Source of the DNA: Hydrotalea sandarakina
GTDB lineage: Bacteria > Bacteroidota > Bacteroidia > Chitinophagales > Chitinophagaceae
Assembly (NCBI RefSeq): GCF_003254115.1
Contig: NZ_QKZV01000002.1
Location: 1-64,000, forward strand
Reading direction: 5' to 3'
DNA length: 64,000 nucleotides
In this document: positions 35,857 through 44,691 of the stretch, in pieces
How positions within the stretch are numbered: position 1 is the first letter of the stretch
How the letters are laid out: each line of letters opens with the position of its first letter
Notes under the pieces: model-generated
Seen by the model: the letters and a program-made list of their open reading frames with translations, nothing else
What the model was told of the DNA's origin: nothing
Databases searched by the model: none
Made by a program: the position numbers and the translations under genes

Positions 35857-36310
35857 AAAGCCGGTTTTTGCCTTTAAATAAAAAGTGATAATGCATACAA
35901 AAAGGCTTAGAGCAATACTTACCCCTGCCGTTGATACAATTAACAACTTCGGCTAAACAGCAATGTGTGGCAAAAAAGAGAAAATACAATATGCATTTTG
36001 CATTGTTTTTAACTGTTTATGACTATCCATCTTCCATAGCCACAGTTAAAAACGGAGGTGTAGCTTAGGAAGGAATGTTAATTTTACTATGGTCCGAACC
36101 GGTTTCCATCTTGTTCATAATTAAATTGCGTGCAAAAGTAAGGTAATTAAATGTTTCAAAACTCAATTTTGTAATTTTTTTGTTAAACTAACTTGTAAAA
36201 ACTTGTATGGTAGCTTTGTTAGGGTATATATACTCCAAAAGCTATTATTTGGGGTATTTGTATTCATTGTAATTATTGTGTTTTAAAATCTTTTTATAAC
36301 AAAATTTAAT
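35857..36310. other. 454-base intergenic region between mgtA and the copper locus
   Basis: The two divergent units share this region. On the minus strand an AACTGT-TTATGACTAT-...-ATAGCCACAGTT inverted repeat sits at 36010-36046. I compared it with the known M-box magnesium riboswitch and see no convincing match. On the plus strand it holds the promoter of the regulator gene. An open frame continuing upstream of the mgtA ATG is hydrophobic and probably not translated. Confidence 0.45.
36193..36218 (+). promoter_or_regulatory. Promoter of the HMA-AraC regulator gene
   Basis: TAGCTTTG (36211-36218) is a -7 box. TTGTAAAAACT begins at 36193, 18 bases upstream of it, and resembles motifs before the next three -7 boxes in the locus. 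The leader is about 90 bases. Confidence 0.5.
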
Positions 36311-36874
36311 ATGAAAATTCTTATAAAAAATATGGTTTGTAATCGTTGTATTAAGGTTGTTGGACAGTTGTTAGATGAAATAAAAATTCCATATAGACAA
36401 ATACAATTGGGTGAGGTTGAAATTACTAATACTCCAAGTGAAAATGATTTGAATAAGTTAAATCATTTATTACATGAAAACGGATTTGAAATTTTGGATG
36501 ATAAACGGGCATCAATAGTTGAACTAATTAAGAATACGATTATTCAATTGGTGCAAAAAAATTCTGAATCACTTGTTACACATAAACTTTCTGTTTTATT
36601 AGAGGAAGCCACAGGTTATGATTATCATTTTTTAAGTACTTTATTTTCCTCTGTTGAGGGAACCACTATCGAAAGATTTTCAATTTTACAAAAAGTAGAA
36701 AAGGTAAAAGAACTATTAACCTACAATGAAATGAATTTAAGTGATATTGCTTTTACAATGGGGTATAGCAGTGTGGCACATTTGTCAGCCCAGTTTAAGA
36801 AAATTACCGGATTTACACCATCAGAATTTAAAAGAATAGGCGGAAAGAGAAGTTCAATTGACAATATTAAATAA
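36311..36874 (+). CDS. AraC-type regulator with an N-terminal HMA-like metal domain
   Basis: This 187-residue protein joins a metal-domain-like N-terminus to an AraC DNA-binding domain. The first ~68 residues begin MKILIKNMVCNRCIKVV, with the CxxC and spacing of HMA domains, and continue in a ferredoxin-like pattern to GFEILD. Residues ~85-180 have the two AraC helix-turn-helix units, the second including LSDIAFTMGYSSVAHLSAQF and FKKITGFTPSEFK. It is the first gene of the copper locus and probably acts as a one-component copper or silver sensor. It could also bind another soft metal. Confidence 0.85.
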   Translation: MKILIKNMVCNRCIKVVGQLLDEIKIPYRQIQLGEVEITNTPSENDLNKLNHLLHENGFEILDDKRASIVELIKNTIIQLVQKNSESLVTHKLSVLLEEATGYDYHFLSTLFSSVEGTTIERFSILQKVEKVKELLTYNEMNLSDIAFTMGYSSVAHLSAQFKKITGFTPSEFKRIGGKRSSIDNIK

Positions 36875-36916
36875 TGTATTAATTCTGTAATTATTTTATA
36901 AATCTTTCTCACAATA

Positions 36917-36952
36917 TTGTAATAACTATGGTTTGCATGCCTGGTAGCTTTG
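36917..36952 (+). promoter_or_regulatory. Promoter of copA
   Basis: TAGCTTTG (36945-36952), a -7 box, is preceded 28 bases upstream by TTGTAATAACT at 36917. The same octamer is used at the regulator gene. The copA ATG lies 19 bases downstream of the box. Confidence 0.5.
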
Positions 36953-36970
36953 TGTTTTAAAATCAGAGTT

Positions 36971-39193
36971 ATGCAACAAGTTGTAAAAAAAGTTTTCCCT
37001 GTTTTGGGTATGAGTTGTGCCTCGTGTGCTATAAGCGTGGAAACGATGTTAGATGCAGTGGATGGTGTTGAAAGTGCTTCTGTTAATTATGCCTCTAATC
37101 AAGTTATGGTTATTTATGATGAAAAACTTGTGCAACCCAATAAATTGAAAACAGTAATTCAGTCAATTGGTTATGATTTACTGATAGATAATAACACCAA
37201 CAGTAGCATGAATGAAGAAGCTACTGAAATTGAATTTAAAAAATTAAAAATTCAAACTTTATTGGCTTTTATTTTTACAGTGCCAATTGTGTTAATAGGT
37301 ATGGTTTTTATGCATGTACCCAACGCTAATTGGATAATGTTACTTCTATCAATTCCTGTTGTTTTTTATTTTGGTCGTCGTTTTTTTATAAATGCTTTTA
37401 AACTTGCTCGTTATGGTAAAGCTAATATGGATACTCTGGTTGCTCTTAGTACACTAACGGCATTTTTATACAGTGCATTTACAACCGTTTATCCCAGTTT
37501 TTGGATTTCTCGAGGTTTGCCGGTACACGTTTATTTTGAAGCGACTACAGTTATTATCGTATTCATATTACTTGGAAAATTACTGGAGGAGCGAGCAAAG
37601 TCAAATACATCTTCTGCTTTAAAAAAACTTATTCAACTACAACCCAATACTGTTTCCATTATTGAAAATGGTTTTGAAAAAGAAATACCTACTGTAGATG
37701 TAGTAATTGGTAATCTTATATCTGTTAAGCCTGGTGAAAAAATTGCGGTTGATGGAAAAATAACAGAAGGAACTTCGTTTGTTGATGAAAGTATGATAAC
37801 CGGTGAATATACTGCTGTTGAGAAAATGAAAGGAAGTGATGTATTCGCTGGAACAATTAACCAGAAAGGGCATTTTATTTTTGTAGCGGAAAAAGTTGGT
37901 AGTGAAACCATATTAGGAAAGATTATACAACTAGTGCAGGAAGCTCAAGGAAGTAAAGCTAAAGTTCAACGTATTGCAGATAAAGTAGCAGGCATTTTTG
38001 TACCCGTAGTAATAAGTATAGCATTCATTTCCTTTTTAATATGGTGGATTGCAGGAGCTAATGATGCTTTTTCGCATGCTGTTCTTGCATTTGTTACAGT
38101 GTTAATTATTGCTTGTCCTTGTGCTTTAGGCCTTGCTACTCCTACCGCAATGATGGTTGGAATTGGAAAAGGTGCTGAAAACAATATTTTAATTAAAAAC
38201 GCTGACAGTTTAGAAACCGGTTATAAAGTAAATGCAGTAGTAATAGATAAAACCGGCACATTAACGGAAGGAAGACCAATTGTAACCAATGTGTTATGGG
38301 ATAATTCAGTTGATGATAAATTGTACTATACTAAAATTTTATGGGCACTCGAGTCAAAATCAGAACATCCTTTAGCCGAAGCCGTATTAAATCATTTTAA
38401 TAATGAAAAAACAAACATCAATCAATCTTTGAGCAATTTTGAAAGTATTACGGGAAGGGGTATTATGGCAATTTGGAATAATCAAAAGTGGATGGTTGGC
38501 AATAAAAAAATGATAGAAGAAATGGATTTGTCAATTAGCAATTTTCTATTACAACAAGCTAATAGCTGGCAGTCATCAGCACAAACGGTAGTTTATTTTG
38601 CTAATCAAGAACAGGTTTTGGCAATTATAGCAATATCTGATACAATTAGACCTTCTGCTTATGAAGCCGTAAAAATGTTACACAATATGGGTATTGAAGT
38701 ATTTATGCTTACCGGCGATAATTGCGCAACCGCTAATGCCGTTGCAAAGACATTAGGTATTCAACATTTTGAAAGTGAAGTACTGCCTCAGCAAAAAGCA
38801 TCCTTCATTCAAAACCTGCAACAGAAGGGAAAAGTTGTGGCTATGATAGGAGATGGTATAAATGATAGCCAAGCACTGGCAATAGCTGACTTAGGCATTG
38901 CCATGGGTAGCGGTACTGATATTGCAATTGATGTTGCTAAAATAACATTAATCACTAAAGATTTAAAAGCATTGCCTAATGCATTGAAATTATCGGAAAA
39001 GACAGTTAAAATAATCAAACAAAATTTATTTTGGGCGTTCGTTTATAATGTTATTGGGATTCCGGTTGCAGCAGGCGTATTATACCCTATAAACGGCTAT
39101 TTGCTCAATCCTATGATTGCAGGTGCTGCTATGGCTTTTAGCTCGGTATCTGTAGTTGTGAATAGTTTAAGATTGAAATCAGTTAATTTATAA
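36971..39193 (+). CDS. copA: Copper-exporting P-type ATPase CopA
   Basis: This ~740-residue P1B ATPase has one HMA domain (GMSCASCAISVETM at its start), eight membrane helices, the copper site CPCALGLATPTAMM, the phosphorylation site DKTGTLTEGRP, the SEHPLA nucleotide motif, and GDGINDSQALAIADLGIAMG. It pumps Cu(I) or Ag(I) from the cytoplasm to the periplasm. The ATG at 36971 is chosen over a TTG seven codons upstream, which falls in the -7 box. The periplasmic copper would be taken on by the Cus pump encoded downstream. Confidence 0.96.
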   Translation: MQQVVKKVFPVLGMSCASCAISVETMLDAVDGVESASVNYASNQVMVIYDEKLVQPNKLKTVIQSIGYDLLIDNNTNSSMNEEATEIEFKKLKIQTLLAFIFTVPIVLIGMVFMHVPNANWIMLLLSIPVVFYFGRRFFINAFKLARYGKANMDTLVALSTLTAFLYSAFTTVYPSFWISRGLPVHVYFEATTVIIVFILLGKLLEERAKSNTSSALKKLIQLQPNTVSIIENGFEKEIPTVDVVIGNLISVKPGEKIAVDGKITEGTSFVDESMITGEYTAVEKMKGSDVFAGTINQKGHFIFVAEKVGSETILGKIIQLVQEAQGSKAKVQRIADKVAGIFVPVVISIAFISFLIWWIAGANDAFSHAVLAFVTVLIIACPCALGLATPTAMMVGIGKGAENNILIKNADSLETGYKVNAVVIDKTGTLTEGRPIVTNVLWDNSVDDKLYYTKILWALESKSEHPLAEAVLNHFNNEKTNINQSLSNFESITGRGIMAIWNNQKWMVGNKKMIEEMDLSISNFLLQQANSWQSSAQTVVYFANQEQVLAIIAISDTIRPSAYEAVKMLHNMGIEVFMLTGDNCATANAVAKTLGIQHFESEVLPQQKASFIQNLQQKGKVVAMIGDGINDSQALAIADLGIAMGSGTDIAIDVAKITLITKDLKALPNALKLSEKTVKIIKQNLFWAFVYNVIGIPVAAGVLYPINGYLLNPMIAGAAMAFSSVSVVVNSLRLKSVNL

Positions 39194-39237
39194 GTTTTGT
39201 TCTGCTTCTAAAAATTTTATAAATCTATTCAAAAATC

Positions 39238-39273
39238 ATGTAAACAGTCCCTTATTCTTTGTTACTAATTTTG
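39238..39273 (+). promoter_or_regulatory. Promoter of the CopZ-like gene
   Basis: TAATTTTG (39266-39273), a -7 box, is preceded by ATGTAAACAGT at 39238, a 28-base distance identical to that at copA. Confidence 0.45.
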
Positions 39274-39289
39274 TACTACAAAAAAAATT

Positions 39290-39505
39290 ATGAAAACATT
39301 TAAATTTAAAACGAATATTCAGTGTAGCAGTTGTGTAGCCAAAGTAACACCAACTTTGAATAATGAAGCAAAAATTGACAACTGGAATGTTGATACTACC
39401 AATAAGAATAAAATTTTAACCATACAAACCAATACTTTGGATACAAACCAAATAATTGATTTGGTTAAATCTGCAGGTTACAATGCTGAATTATTGGCTG
39501 AATAA
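39290..39505 (+). CDS. CopZ-like copper chaperone (HMA domain)
   Basis: This 71-residue protein is a single heavy-metal-associated domain. KFKTNIQCSSCVAKVTPTL has the metal-binding CxxC in the usual loop, and the fold continues to VKSAGYNAELL at the end. It would carry Cu(I) between the cytoplasmic pool and the ATPase or regulator. It lies 97 bases after copA and has its own promoter-like box. Confidence 0.9.
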   Translation: MKTFKFKTNIQCSSCVAKVTPTLNNEAKIDNWNVDTTNKNKILTIQTNTLDTNQIIDLVKSAGYNAELLAE

Positions 39506-39542
39506 GAAATTTTTTTTATTACCTTTATTTCAAATTCAGATA

Positions 39543-39629
39543 ATGCATAGCACAGTTAAAGTAATAGGTCAGTTTGTTTGGAAAGTATTTAGCTTTCTAT
39601 TTATTCCAAAGAAAGACTGTTGTAAATAG
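39543..39629 (+). CDS. Possible 28-residue peptide ending in a Cys pair
   Basis: A short ORF starts MHSTVKVIGQFVWKVFSFLF, with one hydrophobic stretch, and ends KKDCCK. It lies between the chaperone and the HYC_CC_PP gene. The C-terminal Cys pair would suit copper binding at the membrane. It has no homologue I can name and might be chance, although the amphipathic hydrophobic segment and Lys/Cys end are not random-looking. It overlaps the upstream element of the next promoter. Confidence 0.3.
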   Translation: MHSTVKVIGQFVWKVFSFLFIPKKDCCK

Positions 39630-39658
39630 TGCATTGCAATAAAATGTTTATATTTTTG
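39620..39658 (+). promoter_or_regulatory. Promoter of the HYC_CC_PP gene
   Basis: TATTTTTG (39651-39658), a -7 box, is preceded 31 bases upstream by TTGTAAATAGT at 39620, a fourth variant of the motif seen at the earlier promoters of this locus. Confidence 0.45.
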
Positions 39659-39689
39659 GTTTTTACTTTTTTGGATTACATTTAATAGT

Positions 39690-40094
39690 TTGAAAAAAGC
39701 CATTACCATATTATTAATATTACTGTATGGCCTTAGTGTTCAAGGTGCTACCTTTCATGTACATTACTGTATGGGTAAATGGGCCGGTATTGATTGGGTA
39801 AAAAAATCAAACCGCCAACATTGCTCAAGTTGTGGCATGTTGTTGGAGAAAAGTCGGAAAAATAATTGTTGTTCAGATATACAACAAACAATTAAAGTAA
39901 GTACAGATCAATCCGCATCTAATTTTTTTAATTATGCTCATGCTACAATTGTAGGGTTAGTTACAATCTTACCAACAAATTTTATTGTACCTGATTATAC
40001 TTTTTTAAAAGACAGCTTAGCACCTGCGGTGCATGCGCCTCCCCTCAATCAAGCTCTTCCTCTTTTTGTCCGTAATTGTACCTTTCGCATATAA
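39690..40094 (+). CDS. HYC_CC_PP family exported protein
   Basis: This 134-residue protein fits a family named after its conserved pieces: HYC (in FHVHYCMGKWAGIDW), a Cys pair (NNCC), and a Pro pair (APPLNQ). An added CSSCGM motif raises the count of possible metal ligands. A hydrophobic N-terminus (ITILLILLYGLSVQG) suggests export. The function is unknown, but relatives sit next to copper or RND-efflux genes in Bacteroidota. The start codon is TTG. It immediately precedes the RND pump genes. Confidence 0.82.
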   Translation: MKKAITILLILLYGLSVQGATFHVHYCMGKWAGIDWVKKSNRQHCSSCGMLLEKSRKNNCCSDIQQTIKVSTDQSASNFFNYAHATIVGLVTILPTNFIVPDYTFLKDSLAPAVHAPPLNQALPLFVRNCTFRI

Positions 40095-40138
40095 TACTAC
40101 TCTTTATTCTATTAAGCTCTGTATTAATTACTGGAGCT

Positions 40139-40160
40139 AATGGTATGCTCATATACCATT
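40139..40160. other. Inverted repeat before the RND pump gene
   Basis: AATGGTAT (40139-40146) and ATACCATT (40153-40160) form an 8-bp stem with a 6-base loop. There is no T run. It may be an operator or mRNA structure 47 bases before the cusA ATG. Confidence 0.4.
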
Positions 40161-40207
40161 GACTTGTGTTGTTGCATTTCCATTTTTATATTTAAATTAT
40201 TCATTTT

Positions 40208-41479
40208 ATGATAGCTAGGATCATTCATTGGTCACTGCAGAATAGATGGGTGGTATTATTAATATCCGCAGTTTTATTAATTGTTGGAATTATCAATATA
40301 CAAAGCAATCCGGTTGATGCAATACCTGATCTAAGCGAAAATCAGGTAATTGTTTTTACGGAGTGGCAGGGAAGAAGTCCTCAAATTGTTGAAGACCAAA
40401 TTACCTATCCTTTAGTCAGTAATCTGCAAGGTATTCCAAAGGTGAAGAACATTCGGGCCACATCAATGTTTGGTATGAGTTTTATATATGTGGTGTTTGA
40501 TGATAATGTTGATATTTATTGGGCTCGTTCCCGGGTGCTTGAGCGTTTAAATTATGCACAACGATTACTGCCTTCAGGAATTACGCCCTCATTAGGGCCT
40601 GATGGAACAGGTGTAGGACATATTTTTTGGTACACACTGCAGGCTAAAAACATGAATTTAGGCGAGCAACGCGCCTTACAAGATTGGTATGTGAAATTAG
40701 CACTTCAAACAGTTCCCGGTGTGGCTGAAGTGGCATCTTTTGGCGGATTTGAAAAACAATATCAAATCGTTGTTAATCCGGCTAAACTTCAATACTATCA
40801 AATTTCCTTGCAGCAAATGCTTCAAAAAGTAAAAGCTAATAATAATGATGTTGGCGGAAGGAAATTTGAAATGAGTGATATGGGATATATAATTCGCGGA
40901 TTAGGATACATACAAAATATAACAGACATTGAAAATATTGCGTTAGGTAGTTATAAAGGCATTCCCGTTCGTATAAAAGATGTGGCAACGGTACAAATGG
41001 GCGGTGATTTGCGGTTAGGTGTGTTTGATGAAAATGGAAATGGCGAAGTGGTTGGAGGTATAGTTGTTATGCGTTATGGTGAAAATGCCGACAAGGTGAT
41101 AAAAGCTGTTAAAAGTAAAATGAGTGATATACAGAAAGGTCTTCCCGATGGTGTTTCGTTCCATATTGCGTATGATAGAAGTACATTAATTGAGGCTGCC
41201 ATTCATAATATACAATCGAAACTAATTGAGGAAATGATAATTGTGGCCATTATTGTAATTATATTTCTTTTCCACTGGCGAAGCGCACTTAATATTATTA
41301 TTCAAATTCCCATAACCATTGCCATCAGTTTTATTTTACTTAACCTGTTTGGCATTTCATCCAATATTATGTCATTAACGGGTATTGCATTGGCTATTGG
41401 CGTAATTGTCGACAATGGCATTATTATGAGCGAAAATGCTTATCGCCATTTAGCTGAAAAACAAAATCATCATTCTTAA
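40208..41479 (+). CDS. cusA: CusA-type RND pump, N-terminal half
   Basis: This 423-residue protein matches the first part of CusA/CzcA heavy-metal RND transporters, which are normally about 1040 residues or more. It holds the first membrane helix, NPVDAIPDLSENQVIVFTEW, the first porter domain, and membrane helices ending in TGIALAIGVIVDNGIIMSEN, with the Asp and Glu of the fourth helix. It ends NAYRHLAEKQNHHS, in the cytoplasmic loop, and the remainder is encoded 10 bases later in another frame. Either a frameshift, a programmed shift, or a true two-chain pump is possible. Confidence 0.85.
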   Translation: MIARIIHWSLQNRWVVLLISAVLLIVGIINIQSNPVDAIPDLSENQVIVFTEWQGRSPQIVEDQITYPLVSNLQGIPKVKNIRATSMFGMSFIYVVFDDNVDIYWARSRVLERLNYAQRLLPSGITPSLGPDGTGVGHIFWYTLQAKNMNLGEQRALQDWYVKLALQTVPGVAEVASFGGFEKQYQIVVNPAKLQYYQISLQQMLQKVKANNNDVGGRKFEMSDMGYIIRGLGYIQNITDIENIALGSYKGIPVRIKDVATVQMGGDLRLGVFDENGNGEVVGGIVVMRYGENADKVIKAVKSKMSDIQKGLPDGVSFHIAYDRSTLIEAAIHNIQSKLIEEMIIVAIIVIIFLFHWRSALNIIIQIPITIAISFILLNLFGISSNIMSLTGIALAIGVIVDNGIIMSENAYRHLAEKQNHHS

Positions 41480-41489
41480 TACTAACATT

Positions 41490-43427
41490 ATGCGTAAGTT
41501 GTTTAAGAAAAACGCAAAAAAAAATTATGTAGAAATACCCTACGAGGAAAGAATAAAGATTATTGAAGAGTCTAGTATTCAAGTATCACGTGGAGTGTTT
41601 TTTTCAACAGTTATCATCATTACTTCTTTTCTGCCTGTTTTTCTTTTAACCGGACAAGAAGGGAAATTATTTCATCCTTTAGCTTTTACCAAAACCTTTA
41701 TTTTAATTGTAGATGCAGTATTGGTGATAACATTAGCACCCGTGCTTATTTCTATTTTCATGAAAGGAAGATTTAAGCCCGAATCGCATCATTTTGTAAA
41801 CAGGTGGTTGGAAAAAATATATGCACCCATTATTCAATGGTGCATAAAATGGCGAAAAACAACTTTGTTCGTCAATATAGCTGCGTTATTAATTAGTATT
41901 CCCTTATTGGTTAGTATGGGTAGGGAGTTTATGCCTCCATTAGATGAAGGCAGTATTTTATTCATGCCCGTTACTTTGCCTGATGTTTCCAATAGCGAAA
42001 TTAAACGCATACTGCAGGTACAGGATAAAATTATTACAACAGTTCCTGAAGTGAAAAATGTATTGGGTAAAGCAGGGCGCGTAAATTCTGCTACAGACAA
42101 TTCACCTATTAACATGATAGAAACCATCATTCTTTTAAAACCACAAAAAGAATGGCGGAAAGGCATAACCAAAAACGATATAATAAATGAGTTAAACAGT
42201 AAGCTGCAAATTCCGGGTGTTACCAATGGTTGGACACAGCCCATTATTAACCGAATAAATATGCTTTCAACAGGTATTCGTACAGATGTAGGTATTAAAG
42301 TATATGGTCAGAATTTAGATACTATTTATGCTTTATCCGAAAAAATAAAACAATCTTTAAAAGGCATCAATGGTATTGAAGATTTGTATGTAGAACCCAT
42401 TACAGGCGGACGTTATATTGATATAAACATTAAACGGAATGAAATAAATCGTTATGGCTTAAGTATAGATGATGTAAATGATGTTATTGAAACTGCACTG
42501 GGTGGTAAAACTATTACAACTACTATTGAAGGACGGGAACGTTTTACCGTAAATGCACGGTTTGCACAAGACTTTAGAAGCAGTTTGTTTGAGTTGCAAA
42601 ATTTACAAGTACAAACACCGGAAAATGGATCTATTCCCTTAAAAGCCGTTGCTGATATACAAATTGCGGAAGGTCCGCCTATGATAAATTCTGAAAATGC
42701 GTTATTGCGCGGTACGGTTTTATTTAATGTGCGCAACCGTGATTTAAGTGGTACGGTTCAATCGGCAATGGAGCATCTTAATAACTTATTAAAGCAGTTG
42801 CCAAAGGGTTATTTTATTGAATGGAGTGGTCAGTACGAAAATTTAATTCGCAGCGAAAAAACTTTAAAATGGATTTTGCCCATAGTTGTTTTCATTATTT
42901 TTATTGCAATGTATTTCGCTTTTCATTCTCTGCGAGAAGCATTTTTAAGTTTAATCTCGCTTCCGTTTGCTTTAATTGGCGGTGCATTTATCATTTATAT
43001 ATGGAATGTGCATTTGTCTGTTGCAGTTGCAGTTGGCTTTATAGCATTATTTGGTATTGCAGTTGAAACCGGTATTGTTATGGTTATTTATTTGAATGAT
43101 GCGATGCTGCAATTGGTAAAAGCAAAAGGAAATTCTGCTGCAACCATCACACGAAATGATTTAAAAATGTATGTTATTGAAGGTGCAACAAAAAGATTAC
43201 GGCCTAAAATTATGACGGTTAGTGTATCACTCTTTGCACTTATACCCATTTTGTGGAGTAATGGGGTAGGTAGTGATGTTATGAAGCCTATTGTTTTGCC
43301 AATGGTGGGTGGCGTATTCACTTCTGCTATTCATATTTTACTCGTTACACCGCTAATATTTTTAATGAGTAAAGAGTATGAATTGAAGAAATATGGCCGA
43401 ATACAAATTTTTGAATCCAAACATTAA
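41490..43427 (+). CDS. cusA: CusA-type RND pump, C-terminal half
   Basis: This 645-residue protein continues the RND transporter: an amphipathic helix (EERIKIIEESSIQVSRGVFF), FLPVFLLTGQEGKLFHPLAF, the second porter domain after MGREFMPPLDEGS, and GIAVETGIVMVIYLNDA in the later membrane block. The frame is open from 41454, overlapping the first half for 26 bases, so one base skipped there would fuse them into ~1075 residues. The start codon at 41490 has no evident ribosome-binding site. The A9 run at 41516-41524 is a slippage-prone spot downstream of the junction. Confidence 0.85.
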   Translation: MRKLFKKNAKKNYVEIPYEERIKIIEESSIQVSRGVFFSTVIIITSFLPVFLLTGQEGKLFHPLAFTKTFILIVDAVLVITLAPVLISIFMKGRFKPESHHFVNRWLEKIYAPIIQWCIKWRKTTLFVNIAALLISIPLLVSMGREFMPPLDEGSILFMPVTLPDVSNSEIKRILQVQDKIITTVPEVKNVLGKAGRVNSATDNSPINMIETIILLKPQKEWRKGITKNDIINELNSKLQIPGVTNGWTQPIINRINMLSTGIRTDVGIKVYGQNLDTIYALSEKIKQSLKGINGIEDLYVEPITGGRYIDINIKRNEINRYGLSIDDVNDVIETALGGKTITTTIEGRERFTVNARFAQDFRSSLFELQNLQVQTPENGSIPLKAVADIQIAEGPPMINSENALLRGTVLFNVRNRDLSGTVQSAMEHLNNLLKQLPKGYFIEWSGQYENLIRSEKTLKWILPIVVFIIFIAMYFAFHSLREAFLSLISLPFALIGGAFIIYIWNVHLSVAVAVGFIALFGIAVETGIVMVIYLNDAMLQLVKAKGNSAATITRNDLKMYVIEGATKRLRPKIMTVSVSLFALIPILWSNGVGSDVMKPIVLPMVGGVFTSAIHILLVTPLIFLMSKEYELKKYGRIQIFESKH

Positions 43428-43437
43428 AATTGATGGT

Positions 43438-44688
43438 ATGAAAAACGTATTTATAATATTTTGTTTATGTTTTTTCTCAGTGCAATTACAGGCACAAGCT
43501 GTTTTAAACCTGCAGCAAATTAAAGATAGTATTTACCGGCATCACCCGGCATTTAAAATGTTTGATGTTGCATCAAAATCTTTGCAAGAAGAAGCAGGTG
43601 GCGCATATAGTTGGTCTTCACCACAGGTAGGAGCCGGATTTTTTATGACACCCTACAATCCTGAAAAATGGAAAGTAATGAATGGTCAACCCGGTATGGG
43701 AGCGTTTATGATTAGTGTTGAACAAATGTTTCCTAATAAACAAAAACAGCAAACAACTTTTGCTTACCTAAATGAACGTGCTAATGTTGAACAACAAAAA
43801 AAACAAGTTAGTCTGAATGAATATATGTTTCAAGCTCAATCAAGTTATTGGTCATGGGTTATTGCAGAAAAAAAATTGAATGTTATTCAGCAACAACAAT
43901 TGTTGCTAAAGCAAATGTTGCAACAAGCGGAAATACAGTATGCGAATAACATTAGTACACTAAATGGGTATTATAAAACCAAAAGTGCATTGGAAAATCT
44001 GAAAAATACTGCATGGCAATTACAGTCAGTTATTGCACAAAGTAAAGTCATGTTAAATACTTTAATGAATAGAAGTGGCAGCACAGATTTATTGATTGAT
44101 ACTACTATTCAATGGACTGATTTTAATGACGCAATGTTTGCACCTGAAGCCTTGCAACAAAAAAGTGAATTGCAAGTGTTAGATGCAGCCATGAAAGTAA
44201 ATAAACTTCAGTATGATGCTGAAATGAATCAATTAAAGCCGGAATATGGCGTTCGATTTGACCAAATGATGGGATGGGCAAAGCAACCTTGGTTATTTAC
44301 TGCCATGCTTACTGTAAAACTTCCATTTGCTAAATGGGCTGCAAAGGCTAATAAAGCAAAAGCACAAAGCTTGCTTACCGAAAATGAATCGCTTAATTTA
44401 CAGAAGCAGGTAATTGTTAATGATGCCGTTGGAAAAGCAAATACGCTATGGTTACAATTAAAATTGAAAAAACAACAACTGCAGCTGTATACAAATAAAA
44501 TTATACCTGCTTTGCAAAAAAATTATGAAACTGCCAATACAGCATTTGCACAAAATACAGGCAACTTGTTTGAACTGTTTGATGCCTGGCAAACTTTGTA
44601 TGATACCAATATAATGTTTTTGAACGAAGAAGAGGCGGCTTTGCAACTGCAAGCAGAACTTTTAAAAGTAACTGAAATAAAATTATAG
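43438..44688 (+). CDS. Outer-membrane efflux channel (TolC/CusC family)
   Basis: This 416-residue protein begins with a signal peptide (MKNVFIIFCLCFFSVQLQAQ). Two long helical repeats follow (NLQQIKDSIYRHHPAFKMFD; later VNDAVGKANTLWLQLKLKKQ), as in OEP/TolC barrels with a trans-periplasmic tunnel. The ATG at 43438 is chosen over one 15 codons upstream, which lies inside the pump gene. It forms the outer exit of the Cus complex. It is shorter than E. coli CusC but similar to Bacteroidota relatives. Confidence 0.88.
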   Translation: MKNVFIIFCLCFFSVQLQAQAVLNLQQIKDSIYRHHPAFKMFDVASKSLQEEAGGAYSWSSPQVGAGFFMTPYNPEKWKVMNGQPGMGAFMISVEQMFPNKQKQQTTFAYLNERANVEQQKKQVSLNEYMFQAQSSYWSWVIAEKKLNVIQQQQLLLKQMLQQAEIQYANNISTLNGYYKTKSALENLKNTAWQLQSVIAQSKVMLNTLMNRSGSTDLLIDTTIQWTDFNDAMFAPEALQQKSELQVLDAAMKVNKLQYDAEMNQLKPEYGVRFDQMMGWAKQPWLFTAMLTVKLPFAKWAAKANKAKAQSLLTENESLNLQKQVIVNDAVGKANTLWLQLKLKKQQLQLYTNKIIPALQKNYETANTAFAQNTGNLFELFDAWQTLYDTNIMFLNEEEAALQLQAELLKVTEIKL

Positions 44689-44691
44689 CAT

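Noticed and set aside
35857-36310. M-box magnesium riboswitch upstream of mgtA
   Set aside because: I could not find the conserved M-box core on the minus strand, only an imperfect stem.
41516-41524. A9 run as cause of the split pump gene
   Set aside because: The frame changes before it, at 41454-41479, so a change in the A run would not restore a fusion.
41834-42244. Minus-strand frame of 136 codons
   Set aside because: It lies inside the second half of the RND pump gene and shows no domain.
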